Of a stretch of 64,000 nt of DNA, positions 32,221-39,978 are shown piece by piece. Numbering within the stretch: the first letter of the stretch is position 1; each line of letters starts with the position of its first letter. Below the pieces are notes generated by a model. That model was not told where the DNA came from, searched no databases, and worked only from the letters and a program-made list of their open reading frames with translations. Origin of the DNA: Dyadobacter sp. CY343. Lineage in GTDB: Bacteria > Bacteroidota > Bacteroidia > Cytophagales > Spirosomataceae. The stretch covers positions 992,001 to 1,056,000 of the forward strand of contig NZ_JAJUXK010000004.1 in assembly GCF_021390335.1 (NCBI RefSeq), written 5' to 3'. The position numbers were made by a program, and so were the translations under genes.

Positions 32221-32691
32221 ATGGAAACCAATGAAAATCTTGTTGAGGTTCTTAACGACCTGATTAAAATTAATAATGATAGAATTGAAGGATACGCAAG
32301 AGCGATCAATGAAGTAGAGGATATTGACCTCGATCTGAAAGGTATATTTCAAAAAATGTCGAATGAGAGCCGCCAGAATATCAATGAGCTAAGTGTGGAA
32401 ATACGTAACCTCGGCGGTGAAATTGAGACGGGCACTACGAATTCAGGCAAGATATACAGGGTTTGGATGGATATTAAAGCAACTTTTACCGGCCACGACA
32501 GAACTTCCGTACTGGAAAGCTGCGAATATGGTGAAGATGCGGCGCAGGAAGCTTATGACGATGCATTGGCCACCGACGCCGACCTACCTGTGAACATCAG
32601 ACAGATCATCGCCAACCAGAAAGCGGAACTACTTGAATCACACAACCTGATCAAAAAATACCGGGATCTGCACCAGGCTGTTAAAAGCTGA
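32221..32691 (+). CDS. PA2169 family four-helix-bundle protein (DUF2383)
   Basis: 156 residues, all-alpha, no signal peptide. Pattern NENLVEVLNDLIKINNDRIEG at the start, SNESRQNINELSVEIR in helix 2, VWMDIKATFTGHDRTSVLESC with a Cys and EYGEDAAQEAYDDAL, then a last helix QKAELLESHNLIKKY. It matches the DUF2383/PA2169 ferritin-like family found in stress-response loci. Function not established. Confidence 0.85.
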   Translation: METNENLVEVLNDLIKINNDRIEGYARAINEVEDIDLDLKGIFQKMSNESRQNINELSVEIRNLGGEIETGTTNSGKIYRVWMDIKATFTGHDRTSVLESCEYGEDAAQEAYDDALATDADLPVNIRQIIANQKAELLESHNLIKKYRDLHQAVKS

Positions 32692-32707
32692 TAGTCACGT
32701 GTATTAG

Positions 32708-32811
32708 CTGAGACTTAATCTGACAGTTAGTAAATTCACTAACCTTAAAATCAGTTAAGTATGACAACAACGCAGAAGTTAATTCAACCGAAACTTGGCT
32801 TGTTAAAGTGA
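32708..32811 (+). pseudogene. Possible remnant of an IS481-type element (terminal repeat plus first 16 codons of a transposase)
   Basis: A 19-base sequence at 32708-32726 (CTGAGACTTAATCTGACAG) looks like an IS terminal inverted repeat. At 32761 an ATG opens a 16-codon frame ending at TGA 32811, reading MTTTQKLIQPKLGLLK. This resembles the start of IS481-family transposases as I remember them (…KLGLLKLAQEL…). The frame stops where the real protein would go on, and nothing recognisable follows. No right end is visible. This rests on memory of the family, so it is a weak call. Confidence 0.3.
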
Positions 32812-32828
32812 GCTGCATATTGCCTCAG

Positions 32829-34568
32829 TTACTTCCACCCCAACTCAACCCCTTCCCCCACTAAAAACCCCTGAAACCCTTTTAACAATTCAGCATTCTC
32901 CCGCACAACCCGCGGACTAACCTTCTCCCCAGTAGCAAACTTTACCAACAACCCCACAGCCTCCCCAATACTCCATTCCACCGGATGCAGGCGGTAGCAG
33001 CCATTTGTGATGTGCGTGGTGCCAATGTTCTTGTTCGCCGGAAGCAGGTTTTCTATGCGTATGGGGATGAGCGCGCCTAGGGGAATTTGGAATGGTAGCG
33101 ATGCGAAATCGATGTAATTGTCGCCGGAGCTGCTGGGGTGGAGGTCTATGTGGTAATAGCCTACTCCTACGCTGTCGTGGAATTCGGCGGCTTTGTCTTT
33201 GGGGCCTGGGGCGCCATTTGCTATGGCGCCGGTTGCGCCACGTTCCGCAGCCACTTCGCGGTTTGCGGCTCCTACGTGTTCTTCTTTGATGGTGAAAACG
33301 GCTTTGATGCGGCGGGATTCGCGGACGTAGGGGTATTTGGCGAGGCCGTCTTCGGTGCCCATGATGTCTCTCCGCAGGCGGATTCCTGGCCAGCCTTTGC
33401 CGCCGTCGGGGCGTGGGGCTTCGGTTTGCAGCCAGTAGAGGAGCGATAGGCTGAGCTGTTTGGCCCGGTCGACGTGCTTTTTGAAATCCTTTTCGCTGGC
33501 GCCAATGAGGTTGCCGAGCATATAATCGTTTTGCGGCCAGTTGACAATCGTAATGTCGCCTGCGTAAGTTTCGGGCACAAAGTTCTGGCGGCTGATAATG
33601 CGCCGGTACAGCCAAAGGTTCAGCGCATCCCCTGTTTTAATGCCCTCTGGATGAAAGCCGAGCGTTTTCGGTTCCAGGGTTTTGGGATTGGAATACGACA
33701 AGTCAAGCAGCCTGCCCGACCACGATTTGTTCATCTTCGGAACATGGTTTTTCCAAAAATCATATTCAGCAGGTTTTTCGATCACGTGGTTTTCACCCGG
33801 CTGGTAATCTATCGCAAAGCACATCGTGAATGCCTGCACATTGTCGGGATTGCCTTTTTCAGGAGCGTGCAGCTCATTGGTTTCAGCTTTGGATTCGGTA
33901 CCGGTGACAAACTCCGTGCCGGTCATCGGCAGCAAGTCACCCAACTCGGTAGCGTCCACGAAATAGGGAGCAGTCAATGTTAAATGCTTACCAGAGCGAC
34001 TACTTTTCACTTCCAGCGAAGTCACGCGGTTACCCTGTACTTTGGCGGAAACAGCCTTGTGCTCGGTGAGTAAAGTCAGTTTTCCGGTGCTCAGGTAAGG
34101 TGCAAACAGATCGCTCAATATAGCTACTGCCACCTTCGGCTCGCAGCAAATGCGCGAAACTGCGCCATCGCCGGGATTGAGGTGCTTGCGGCTTTTGGCT
34201 TCGTCGGTAAGCGGGTAATTTTTGATATAATACTCACGGATTGCATTACGAAAATCACGGTAAGCCTTCGGAGCGCCGTGCGTTTCAATCCATTGATGCT
34301 CGTCGGGCGGCACACCTTGCTGTGATATCTGCCCGCCGATCCAGTCGGTTTCTTCGGTGAGGATTACTGTAAGTCCATTTCGCAATGCAGCCAATGCAGC
34401 TGCACAGCCGCCCAAGCCGCCGCCAGCGATTACCAGGTCGGCTTTGAGGGTTTCTTTGGATTTGTCTTCACGCAAAAAAGGCCCGGACTTTGCAGCCGGA
34501 CCTTCTGTTGTGGTATTGATTAATGCGCCTGTAACGGCGATGTTTGCTAGAAAATTTCTACGCTTCAT
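32829..34568 (-). CDS. Tat-type exported FAD-dependent oxidoreductase
   Basis: 579 residues. N-terminus MKRRNFLANIAVTGALI has the twin-Arg pattern of a Tat signal. Then LVIAGGGLGGCAAALAALRNG (FAD Rossmann motif, residues ~45-65), LTEETDWIGGQISQQGVPPDEH, PYFVDATELGDLLPMTGTEF and a C-terminal FAD region LLPANKNIGTTHITNGCYRL. This is the FAD_oxidored group that databases sometimes mislabel as xanthan lyase; many occur in polysaccharide loci. The substrate is unknown. It starts 16 bases after the anti-sigma stop, so it is probably in the sigma/anti-sigma operon. Confidence 0.87.
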   Translation of the reverse strand: MKRRNFLANIAVTGALINTTTEGPAAKSGPFLREDKSKETLKADLVIAGGGLGGCAAALAALRNGLTVILTEETDWIGGQISQQGVPPDEHQWIETHGAPKAYRDFRNAIREYYIKNYPLTDEAKSRKHLNPGDGAVSRICCEPKVAVAILSDLFAPYLSTGKLTLLTEHKAVSAKVQGNRVTSLEVKSSRSGKHLTLTAPYFVDATELGDLLPMTGTEFVTGTESKAETNELHAPEKGNPDNVQAFTMCFAIDYQPGENHVIEKPAEYDFWKNHVPKMNKSWSGRLLDLSYSNPKTLEPKTLGFHPEGIKTGDALNLWLYRRIISRQNFVPETYAGDITIVNWPQNDYMLGNLIGASEKDFKKHVDRAKQLSLSLLYWLQTEAPRPDGGKGWPGIRLRRDIMGTEDGLAKYPYVRESRRIKAVFTIKEEHVGAANREVAAERGATGAIANGAPGPKDKAAEFHDSVGVGYYHIDLHPSSSGDNYIDFASLPFQIPLGALIPIRIENLLPANKNIGTTHITNGCYRLHPVEWSIGEAVGLLVKFATGEKVSPRVVRENAELLKGFQGFLVGEGVELGWK

Positions 34569-34584
34569 ATTTAAATAGTTCTTC

Positions 34585-35499
34585 TCAACTCACCTTTCCC
34601 ATTACATACATCTCCTCCATGGTAGGACTTGGCACCCCACCTTCTTTTTCCAATGTAATCGCGAATGCTACTGCGCCGGGTTTGGTGTTTTTCATTCTCA
34701 AAACTTTACCTGAAAATTCATTATCCAGTACTCCTACATCCACCGGCTTGTTATCCACAATCGTCCAAAGCTGGTATTGCTTGCCTGCCGGAGGTGCCGG
34801 AAGGTTTTGTACGTCGAGCATTACCTCATTCGTTTGCTGGTTCCAGAATGCAGCTACTGCGCTTTCGGGCGATTTCGGCATTCCGGCTAGTTTTACCACT
34901 TTATAACTTGGGTCGCGGTACATTCCTGCAAGTGCCTCACTATACGCAAGGCTGCTTTTCATTCCTGCAACCTCGCCTTTCAAGCTACCTAGCTCAGCAG
35001 CGAGCTGTTCGTTGCCCCGCCTGTATTCGCTCATCTGCATAGCCGACCAGCCTGCAAAAACTGCCAGCAATATAGCAGCAGCGACTGCGATTTTCGCCCA
35101 GATCGGGGTTACCTCACGGGTTTCTACCACCGGCCGCTCAAAAACGTCGGCGATTACCTTTCCGTTATCTGTGTTGCCCGGCTTAACGTGTTCAACACCA
35201 TCGTTTAATCTTATTTCTTCCTGAGTGCCAGCTGCTTGCGCGCTATTCGTTTCATGATTTGTTTCAATCTCAGAATCAAATTCCAATCTTGCGAAAATCG
35301 ATTCTTTCAATGAAGCCGGAGGAGGAGTCTGATGTTTTAATGCATATTCTTCCAAAGCATTCTCAGTTCTCAGCAACTCTTCCTTAATCTCCGGGTAAAT
35401 ATGAGACATACACTCAACCTCCTGTTTTTCCTGAGGAGAGACAGTGCCCAATACATATTCTTCCAATATGCCGGACTCTATGTATGCTTGGATGTTCAT
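34585..35499 (-). CDS. Anti-sigma factor (RskA-like C-terminal domain)
   Basis: 304 residues. N-terminal cytosolic zinc-less anti-sigma helices (GILEEYVLGTVSPQEKQEVE, LKESIFARL), one transmembrane helix at residues ~134-154, a short coiled coil (RGNEQLAAELGSLKGEV) and an RskA-like extracytoplasmic domain (VKLAGMPKSPESAVAAFWNQ, YQLWTIVDNKPVDVGVL, FAITLEKEGGVPSPT). It should hold the co-encoded sigma factor until an envelope signal releases it. The start overlaps the sigma stop by four bases. Confidence 0.92.
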   Translation of the reverse strand: MNIQAYIESGILEEYVLGTVSPQEKQEVECMSHIYPEIKEELLRTENALEEYALKHQTPPPASLKESIFARLEFDSEIETNHETNSAQAAGTQEEIRLNDGVEHVKPGNTDNGKVIADVFERPVVETREVTPIWAKIAVAAAILLAVFAGWSAMQMSEYRRGNEQLAAELGSLKGEVAGMKSSLAYSEALAGMYRDPSYKVVKLAGMPKSPESAVAAFWNQQTNEVMLDVQNLPAPPAGKQYQLWTIVDNKPVDVGVLDNEFSGKVLRMKNTKPGAVAFAITLEKEGGVPSPTMEEMYVMGKVS

Positions 35500-36209
35500 A
35501 CTGCAAAGTATTGTTTTAACTCTTGTAACGCCGTGCGGATCCTGGATTTCACGGTACCCAACGGTATGCTTAACTCTTCGGAGATCTCTTCGTGCGTATA
35601 ACCCTGGAAATAAGCCATATCAATCAAAATCTTCCGTTCGGGGCGAAGCATATCAATGATCGCTTTCATATCCGAGCTGGTCGTCTGCAAATCTTCGTAC
35701 GAGTCCTTCTCATTCCGGACCGCCATGTCGTCTATATCACCCATTATTGGTTTTCTTCCTTCCACTCTCACCGCATCAATTGCGCCGTTCCGCGCAATAT
35801 TCATGATCCAGGTAAACAATCTTCCTTTTTCCGGATTATATGAAGCTATATTTTTCCAGATTTTCAAAAAAGATTCCTGCAACACATCTGCGGCTTTCTC
35901 CTCGTCCCTCAACGTTTTTGAAATGATATTAAACAAAGCTCCTGAGTAATGGTCGTACAGGAAATCAAATGCCACCCGCTCATTCCTTTTGAGAGCCAGC
36001 ACGAGTTCCTCTTCCGAGTATTTTACCTTGCTTGTCGCCAAGAGTCGCTTAACAGTTAATTGTAAATTTCGTACTGGCAATCTAGCGAAATTTCCCAAGA
36101 ACCAGTCAGCAGGTGCGTAAATTATTGCCCCTCTGTTCCGCTCTCTTGTATTTCCTAAGTTCCTTTGAATCAAAGGCAAATCCGGTCTGATATAGAAGGC
36201 TACCATCAT
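35496..36209 (-). CDS. ECF-type RNA polymerase sigma factor
   Basis: 237 residues from the first ATG, but the first ~55 residues (to about LLATS) look unlike sigma-factor sequence; a TTG at 36041 would give a more usual 181-residue protein. Region 2: AFDFLYDHYSGALFNIISK, EEKAADVLQESFLKIWKNI and LFTWIMNIARNGAIDAVR. Region 4: YTHEEISEELSIPLGTVKSR and IRTALQELKQY. The anti-sigma gene overlaps it by four bases and a secreted FAD oxidoreductase gene follows. The operon probably controls itself. Confidence 0.9.
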   Translation of the reverse strand: MMVAFYIRPDLPLIQRNLGNTRERNRGAIIYAPADWFLGNFARLPVRNLQLTVKRLLATSKVKYSEEELVLALKRNERVAFDFLYDHYSGALFNIISKTLRDEEKAADVLQESFLKIWKNIASYNPEKGRLFTWIMNIARNGAIDAVRVEGRKPIMGDIDDMAVRNEKDSYEDLQTTSSDMKAIIDMLRPERKILIDMAYFQGYTHEEISEELSIPLGTVKSRIRTALQELKQYFAV

Positions 36210-36253
36210 TAGTGTGTTTTAATGCATATACGACCAAACACACTGTATTAGAT

Positions 36254-36261
36254 CAAATCTA
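36254..36261 (-). promoter_or_regulatory. Possible -7 box upstream of the sigma factor gene
   Basis: On the minus strand TAGATTTG is a perfect TAnnTTTG box about 45 bases before the first ATG of the sigma gene. A TTTG lies upstream, but the 13-base spacing is shorter than the usual 19-22, so this could also be a site for the ECF factor itself or chance. Confidence 0.3.
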
Positions 36262-36282
36262 TCTACCTGAATTGCAAAGTGT

Positions 36283-37011
36283 TCATTTTCTGAGCTTTTC
36301 GACTTTCAAAAGGGTCAAAATCAGGAAAAAGGCGATGAGGCTCAGCAGGTAAACGATATTCCTTGAATCCACCAGCCCTTTGCCGAGAGAGATATACTGC
36401 TCGTCGAGCGCGATCCAGAGAAGCAGCTGCGAGCCAGCTCCGGTACCCAGTAATTGTGACAGCGCGCCGAAGCCGACGTACCATATAAAGGCAAAGAAAA
36501 CACCCAGAATAAATGCAACGATCTGGTTTTCGTTCAGGGAGGAAGCGAATAATCCCATGGATACAACAGCCCCGCTGAACAGGAGCAGACCAATGTAAGA
36601 GCCGGCAACCGCAGCTGAGTCGATATTCCCGACGGGGTTACCAAGCTGGTAAATGCTGTAATAGTAGATCAGGGTCGGCAGCAGGGTAAGCAACACCAGG
36701 CTCCAGTTTGCAAAAAACTTACCCAGTACCAGATCAATATTGGTAATCGGCTTGGTAAGCAGCAGTTCCAGTGTCCCTGTCCGGGTCTCTTCCGCGAGTG
36801 AACGCATGGTAATCGCCGGGATCAGAAATATAAGCACGTAGGGGGCCAAACGAAAGAATGAGCCCATATCTGCATAACCGTAGTCAAGGATATTGGAATC
36901 CGGGAAAACCCAGACGATCAGCCCGATCGCGGTCAGAAATACGACCATCACCATATAGGCGATCAGCGAGTTAAAAAAGCTGCCAATTTCTTTCCGGAAG
37001 ATTGCAAACAC
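36283..37011 (-). CDS. gldF: Gliding motility ABC transporter permease GldF
   Basis: 242 residues, about six predicted membrane helices, ABC-2 permease fold. N-terminus FAIFRKEIGSFFNSLIAY and the loop MRSLAEETRTGTLELLLTKP are characteristic of GldF. In gliding Bacteroidota GldF works with GldA (ATPase) and GldG. Here neither gldG nor gldA is next to it: downstream is the sigma operon and upstream a DUF4199 gene (33-base gap). It may be co-transcribed with the DUF4199 genes. Confidence 0.83.
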   Translation of the reverse strand: MFAIFRKEIGSFFNSLIAYMVMVVFLTAIGLIVWVFPDSNILDYGYADMGSFFRLAPYVLIFLIPAITMRSLAEETRTGTLELLLTKPITNIDLVLGKFFANWSLVLLTLLPTLIYYYSIYQLGNPVGNIDSAAVAGSYIGLLLFSGAVVSMGLFASSLNENQIVAFILGVFFAFIWYVGFGALSQLLGTGAGSQLLLWIALDEQYISLGKGLVDSRNIVYLLSLIAFFLILTLLKVEKLRK

Positions 37012-37044
37012 AATGTAATTTTTAGAAACTCAACAATTGACAAA

Positions 37045-37560
37045 TCACTCAAAAACAGGCTTTTCGCGGCGAATAACCGCAGCTACGATCAGTGAAATGA
37101 TAAAGCCGGTCAACAGGTATCCCAGCACGCCCATAATAAAAACGACGCCGGGCGACATAAATTTTTGGGAAAGCTCCATCGCCTGATCAATTTGAGAATC
37201 ATCCATCCCTCTGCGTTCCATATCTTCCCGCACCTGGTCCATTCCCTGGGTCAATAAAGTATTGTCGATAAACTGGATATAGAACATCGTGAACGCAGAA
37301 CTGAGCAGCCCCATGATCGCCGAAGCCAGCGAGCCGACAGCCAGCCCTTCCCCATAACTCATGAAACCCTTATTCTGCTCCCGGAAGTTCTTCATAGCCA
37401 ATACAATAGCCACGATCATCAACACAAAGGAAAGCGAAGACAAAAGCTTGTTCTGCGACAGCCCCGAAACATTGATGATCGTTGTATAGACCATTATTAC
37501 GACCGAACCAAGTACACCATACTTCAAGGCAACACGGGCAGTAGAGGTTTGTTCTTCCAT
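37045..37560 (-). CDS. DUF4199 membrane protein, copy B
   Basis: 171 residues, four predicted membrane helices: ALKYGVLGSVVIMVYTTII, LSSLSFVLMIVAIVLAM, VGSLASAIMGLLSSAFTMFY and FIMGVLGYLLTGFIISLIVA. Between helices 3 and 4 a polar stretch (DQVREDMERRGMDDSQ) faces one side. Pattern matches DUF4199. It is a divergent tandem paralogue of the gene at 37599, with a 38-base gap. Function unknown. Downstream is gldF. Confidence 0.8.
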   Translation of the reverse strand: MEEQTSTARVALKYGVLGSVVIMVYTTIINVSGLSQNKLLSSLSFVLMIVAIVLAMKNFREQNKGFMSYGEGLAVGSLASAIMGLLSSAFTMFYIQFIDNTLLTQGMDQVREDMERRGMDDSQIDQAMELSQKFMSPGVVFIMGVLGYLLTGFIISLIVAAVIRREKPVFE

Positions 37561-37598
37561 TTAGATAGCGTTTTATCGTTTCAGGTAAGTCAATAAAT

Positions 37599-38162
37599 TT
37601 AAGATTTATTATTATGAAATACACCGTAATCCTGCTTTCTGAAAATGAGGGAAATGATCAGGATCGGGATAATGCCCATTACCGTTTTCTTGCTTACCTC
37701 GTCCATGATAATCTCAGAGGTTTGCATGCTCCCTACCCCATTATACATTTTCATAAATTCCGCCTCACCGATATTCTTGACCAGTTCCGCCTTCCCTTCC
37801 ATCATCAGCGATTTCATTTCCGCGATGTAATCGGTAAAGACAGCCGGATCGACATAGGTTACAAAAAAGTAGATCAGCCAGCCCGAGATCAATGCGCCGA
37901 TCGTATTCACGACATACCCGATCGTCAATGCTTCCCAGAGGTGTAAAAACCCGTTTCCCACCTTTTTCCTGAAATACCAGCACGCACCGGCGATCATGAT
38001 AATGTGGATACCGAAATCCATCACCTTGTTATTTCCCAGCGGCACAATGCCGATCATATACAAGCCCAGGAAGAATATAAAAACCAATATCCCCGTCACC
38101 AGCCCGAAAACCAGTGAGACTTTTAAAAGAGGTTTATCAAAATATGCTAAAATCGATTTCAT
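37599..38162 (-). CDS. DUF4199 membrane protein, copy A
   Basis: 187 residues from the ATG at 38162, chosen because it overlaps the dihydroorotase-like stop as ATGA; a GTG three codons upstream also exists. Four predicted membrane helices (VSLVFGLVTGILVFIFFLGL, FGIHIIMIAGACWYF, YVVNTIGALISGWLIYFF and a last GIIPILIISLIF). Translation appears coupled to the upstream gene, and a second DUF4199 gene follows. Function unknown. Confidence 0.82.
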   Translation of the reverse strand: MKSILAYFDKPLLKVSLVFGLVTGILVFIFFLGLYMIGIVPLGNNKVMDFGIHIIMIAGACWYFRKKVGNGFLHLWEALTIGYVVNTIGALISGWLIYFFVTYVDPAVFTDYIAEMKSLMMEGKAELVKNIGEAEFMKMYNGVGSMQTSEIIMDEVSKKTVMGIIPILIISLIFRKQDYGVFHNNKS

Positions 38163-39442
38163 GCGTACCACTCCTGTTTTCCGTTGTTGATTACTCCTCT
38201 CACTTTTCCTTTCAGCTGCTGTCCCAAAAACGGCGTATTCTTTGATTTGGAGTAGCTCTTTTCAAATGTCCAATCTGCTTCAAGATCGAAGAAAGTCAGA
38301 TTGGCTATTGCGCCCTGCTCAATGCTGATTTCCGGCAGTCTTAATATAGCCCGCGGCGCAGTTGTGATCTTCTCTACAATGGTATCCAGAGACAAGCCAC
38401 TGTGCATTACCGCGAGTGAAAATACCGTTTCCAGTCCCGTGATACCGAAATCCGCGTGATCGAATTCCAGGTTTTTACTTTCTTCATCCTGCGGGTTGTG
38501 GTCAGAAACGATCGCGTCGATCGTACCGTCAGCCAGTCCCTGCCGCAAAGCTTCCTGGTCCGCCTGGGAGCGGAATGGCGGATTTACTTTTAGATTAGTG
38601 TCAAAATTGATGAGGTCCGAATCTTCAAACACCAGCTGATGCACTGCGACGTCGCAGGAAATCGGCAGTCCTTTTTGCTTCGCCTCCCGCACAATCTCCA
38701 CGCCTACCGCGGTAGAAAGTAACGAAATGTGAAGTACAGGATCGGAAGTGTCATACGTGCTTTTTTCCAATGCATATTCCAGCAATTTCAGGTCGCGCGT
38801 CAGCATCATTTCTTCTGCCAGCGACGGTATTCCCTTCATCCCGGTGAGGGTACTTGTAATACCTTCGTGCATTTGTCCGTAAAGCGACAGCTGTGCCTCT
38901 TCCGGTCGGTTCATCAGCAATGCGTTTAGTGGGCGCAGGTACAGGATCGTTTTTAGTAAAAGATCCGCACTCTGCACCGCGTGTTCGCCGTCCGTAAATG
39001 CGATTGCTCCTGCGTGGTGCAGGTCGATCATTTCGGTAAAATCAACGCCTTCCGCTTTTTTCGTGACCGCCGCCGCCGGGTGTAGCGTTACCACTCCGCC
39101 CGCAGCCGATTGTCTGATATAATTTAATGTATCCTTGCTGTGGACAACAGGATTGGTATTAGGCAAAAGCACAATTTCCGTAAAGCCACCATGGGCCGCA
39201 GCTGCGCTTACTGAGTAAAGGTCTTCCTTATGCTCGAAACCAGGATCGCGTGACCCAACCCGCATATCTACCCAGCCGGCAGAAACGCAGAGCCCGCTCA
39301 GGTCTTTTACCTCAATGTCATTTGGAGAAAGGTTCTCTCCTATCTCCCTAATTCTCTCGTCCTCGATCAATATATCTCTCACCTGACCATTTTCAGGTGA
39401 TTTTTTATCAACAATACGGACTGATTTGATCAACAATTTCAT
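38159..39442 (-). CDS. Dihydroorotase homologue lacking the metal-site histidines
   Basis: 427 residues from the ATG at 39442. Clear type I dihydroorotase/amidohydrolase fold: DILIEDERIREIGENL, GWVDM, GGFTEIVLLPNTNPV, AFTDG, LKVNPPFRSQADQEALRQGL, GTIDAIVSDHNPQ and TPFLGQQLKG. The canonical HxH is R61-V-G63. The His of the usual AHCED is replaced (MNRPE), and that of CHVST is Leu (SLLST). The Asp residues of FTDG and SDH remain. So four zinc-ligand His are gone, and this is either a non-catalytic subunit (as known for PyrC' of some bacteria) or a different enzyme. A similar change is, as I recall, widespread in Cytophagales. The stop overlaps the DUF4199 start. Confidence 0.85.
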   Translation of the reverse strand: MKLLIKSVRIVDKKSPENGQVRDILIEDERIREIGENLSPNDIEVKDLSGLCVSAGWVDMRVGSRDPGFEHKEDLYSVSAAAAHGGFTEIVLLPNTNPVVHSKDTLNYIRQSAAGGVVTLHPAAAVTKKAEGVDFTEMIDLHHAGAIAFTDGEHAVQSADLLLKTILYLRPLNALLMNRPEEAQLSLYGQMHEGITSTLTGMKGIPSLAEEMMLTRDLKLLEYALEKSTYDTSDPVLHISLLSTAVGVEIVREAKQKGLPISCDVAVHQLVFEDSDLINFDTNLKVNPPFRSQADQEALRQGLADGTIDAIVSDHNPQDEESKNLEFDHADFGITGLETVFSLAVMHSGLSLDTIVEKITTAPRAILRLPEISIEQGAIANLTFFDLEADWTFEKSYSKSKNTPFLGQQLKGKVRGVINNGKQEWYA

Positions 39443-39482
39443 ATTCGTAATCTGGTAGCCGGACGTCATTTTGCTAATCCGG

Positions 39483-39512
39483 TTTCAAAAAAAAAGCTCC
39501 TGAATGGAGCTT
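39483..39512 (-). terminator. Terminator downstream of gcvH
   Basis: Read on the minus strand, a 7-base perfect stem (arms 39506-39512 and 39494-39500, AAGCTCC/GGAGCTT) is followed by about ten T. It separates gcvH from the dihydroorotase-like gene. Confidence 0.8.
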
Positions 39513-39522
39513 AAACCTGTTA

Positions 39523-39903
39523 TCAGGCACCTATAAATTTCTGGTAGTCTTCTGCGGAAAGTAACCCCTCTCCATCAGCGGGACCCGACAAGCTTATTTT
39601 CACCATCCAGCCGCGGCCGTAAGGGTCAGTATTAACCAGCTCAGGTTCTCCGTCCAGTTCTTCGTTCACTTCAAGTACAGTACCTGCAACGGGTATAAAC
39701 AAATCCGAGACCGTTTTTACCGCTTCAACAGAGCCAAAAACCTCCCCTTTTTCAAGTGCATCCCCTACTGTGTTGATGTCCACGTATACGATATCACCCA
39801 ATTCATTCTGCGCATGTTCCGTGATCCCAATTGTTGCCGTATCGCCTTCTATTAGAATCCATTCGTGATCCTCTGTATACTTAAGTTCTGACGGGAAATT
39901 CAT
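39523..39903 (-). CDS. gcvH: Glycine cleavage system H protein
   Basis: 126 residues, standard length. Lipoyl attachment Lys63 in SVEAVKTVSDL, N-terminal YTEDHEWI, GDALEKGEVFGS, and the end GWMVKISLSGP plus LLSAEDYQKFI. It carries the aminomethyl group between the P, T and L proteins in the cytosol. The other gcv genes are not in the window. It follows sprA after 75 bases and has its own terminator. Confidence 0.96.
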   Translation of the reverse strand: MNFPSELKYTEDHEWILIEGDTATIGITEHAQNELGDIVYVDINTVGDALEKGEVFGSVEAVKTVSDLFIPVAGTVLEVNEELDGEPELVNTDPYGRGWMVKISLSGPADGEGLLSAEDYQKFIGA

Positions 39904-39978
39904 GATTAAATAGGTAAGTTTTGAATGACTTTGTGCCGCAAATTACATGATGTGGCGTGTATTTTCCAAATCAAAAAT

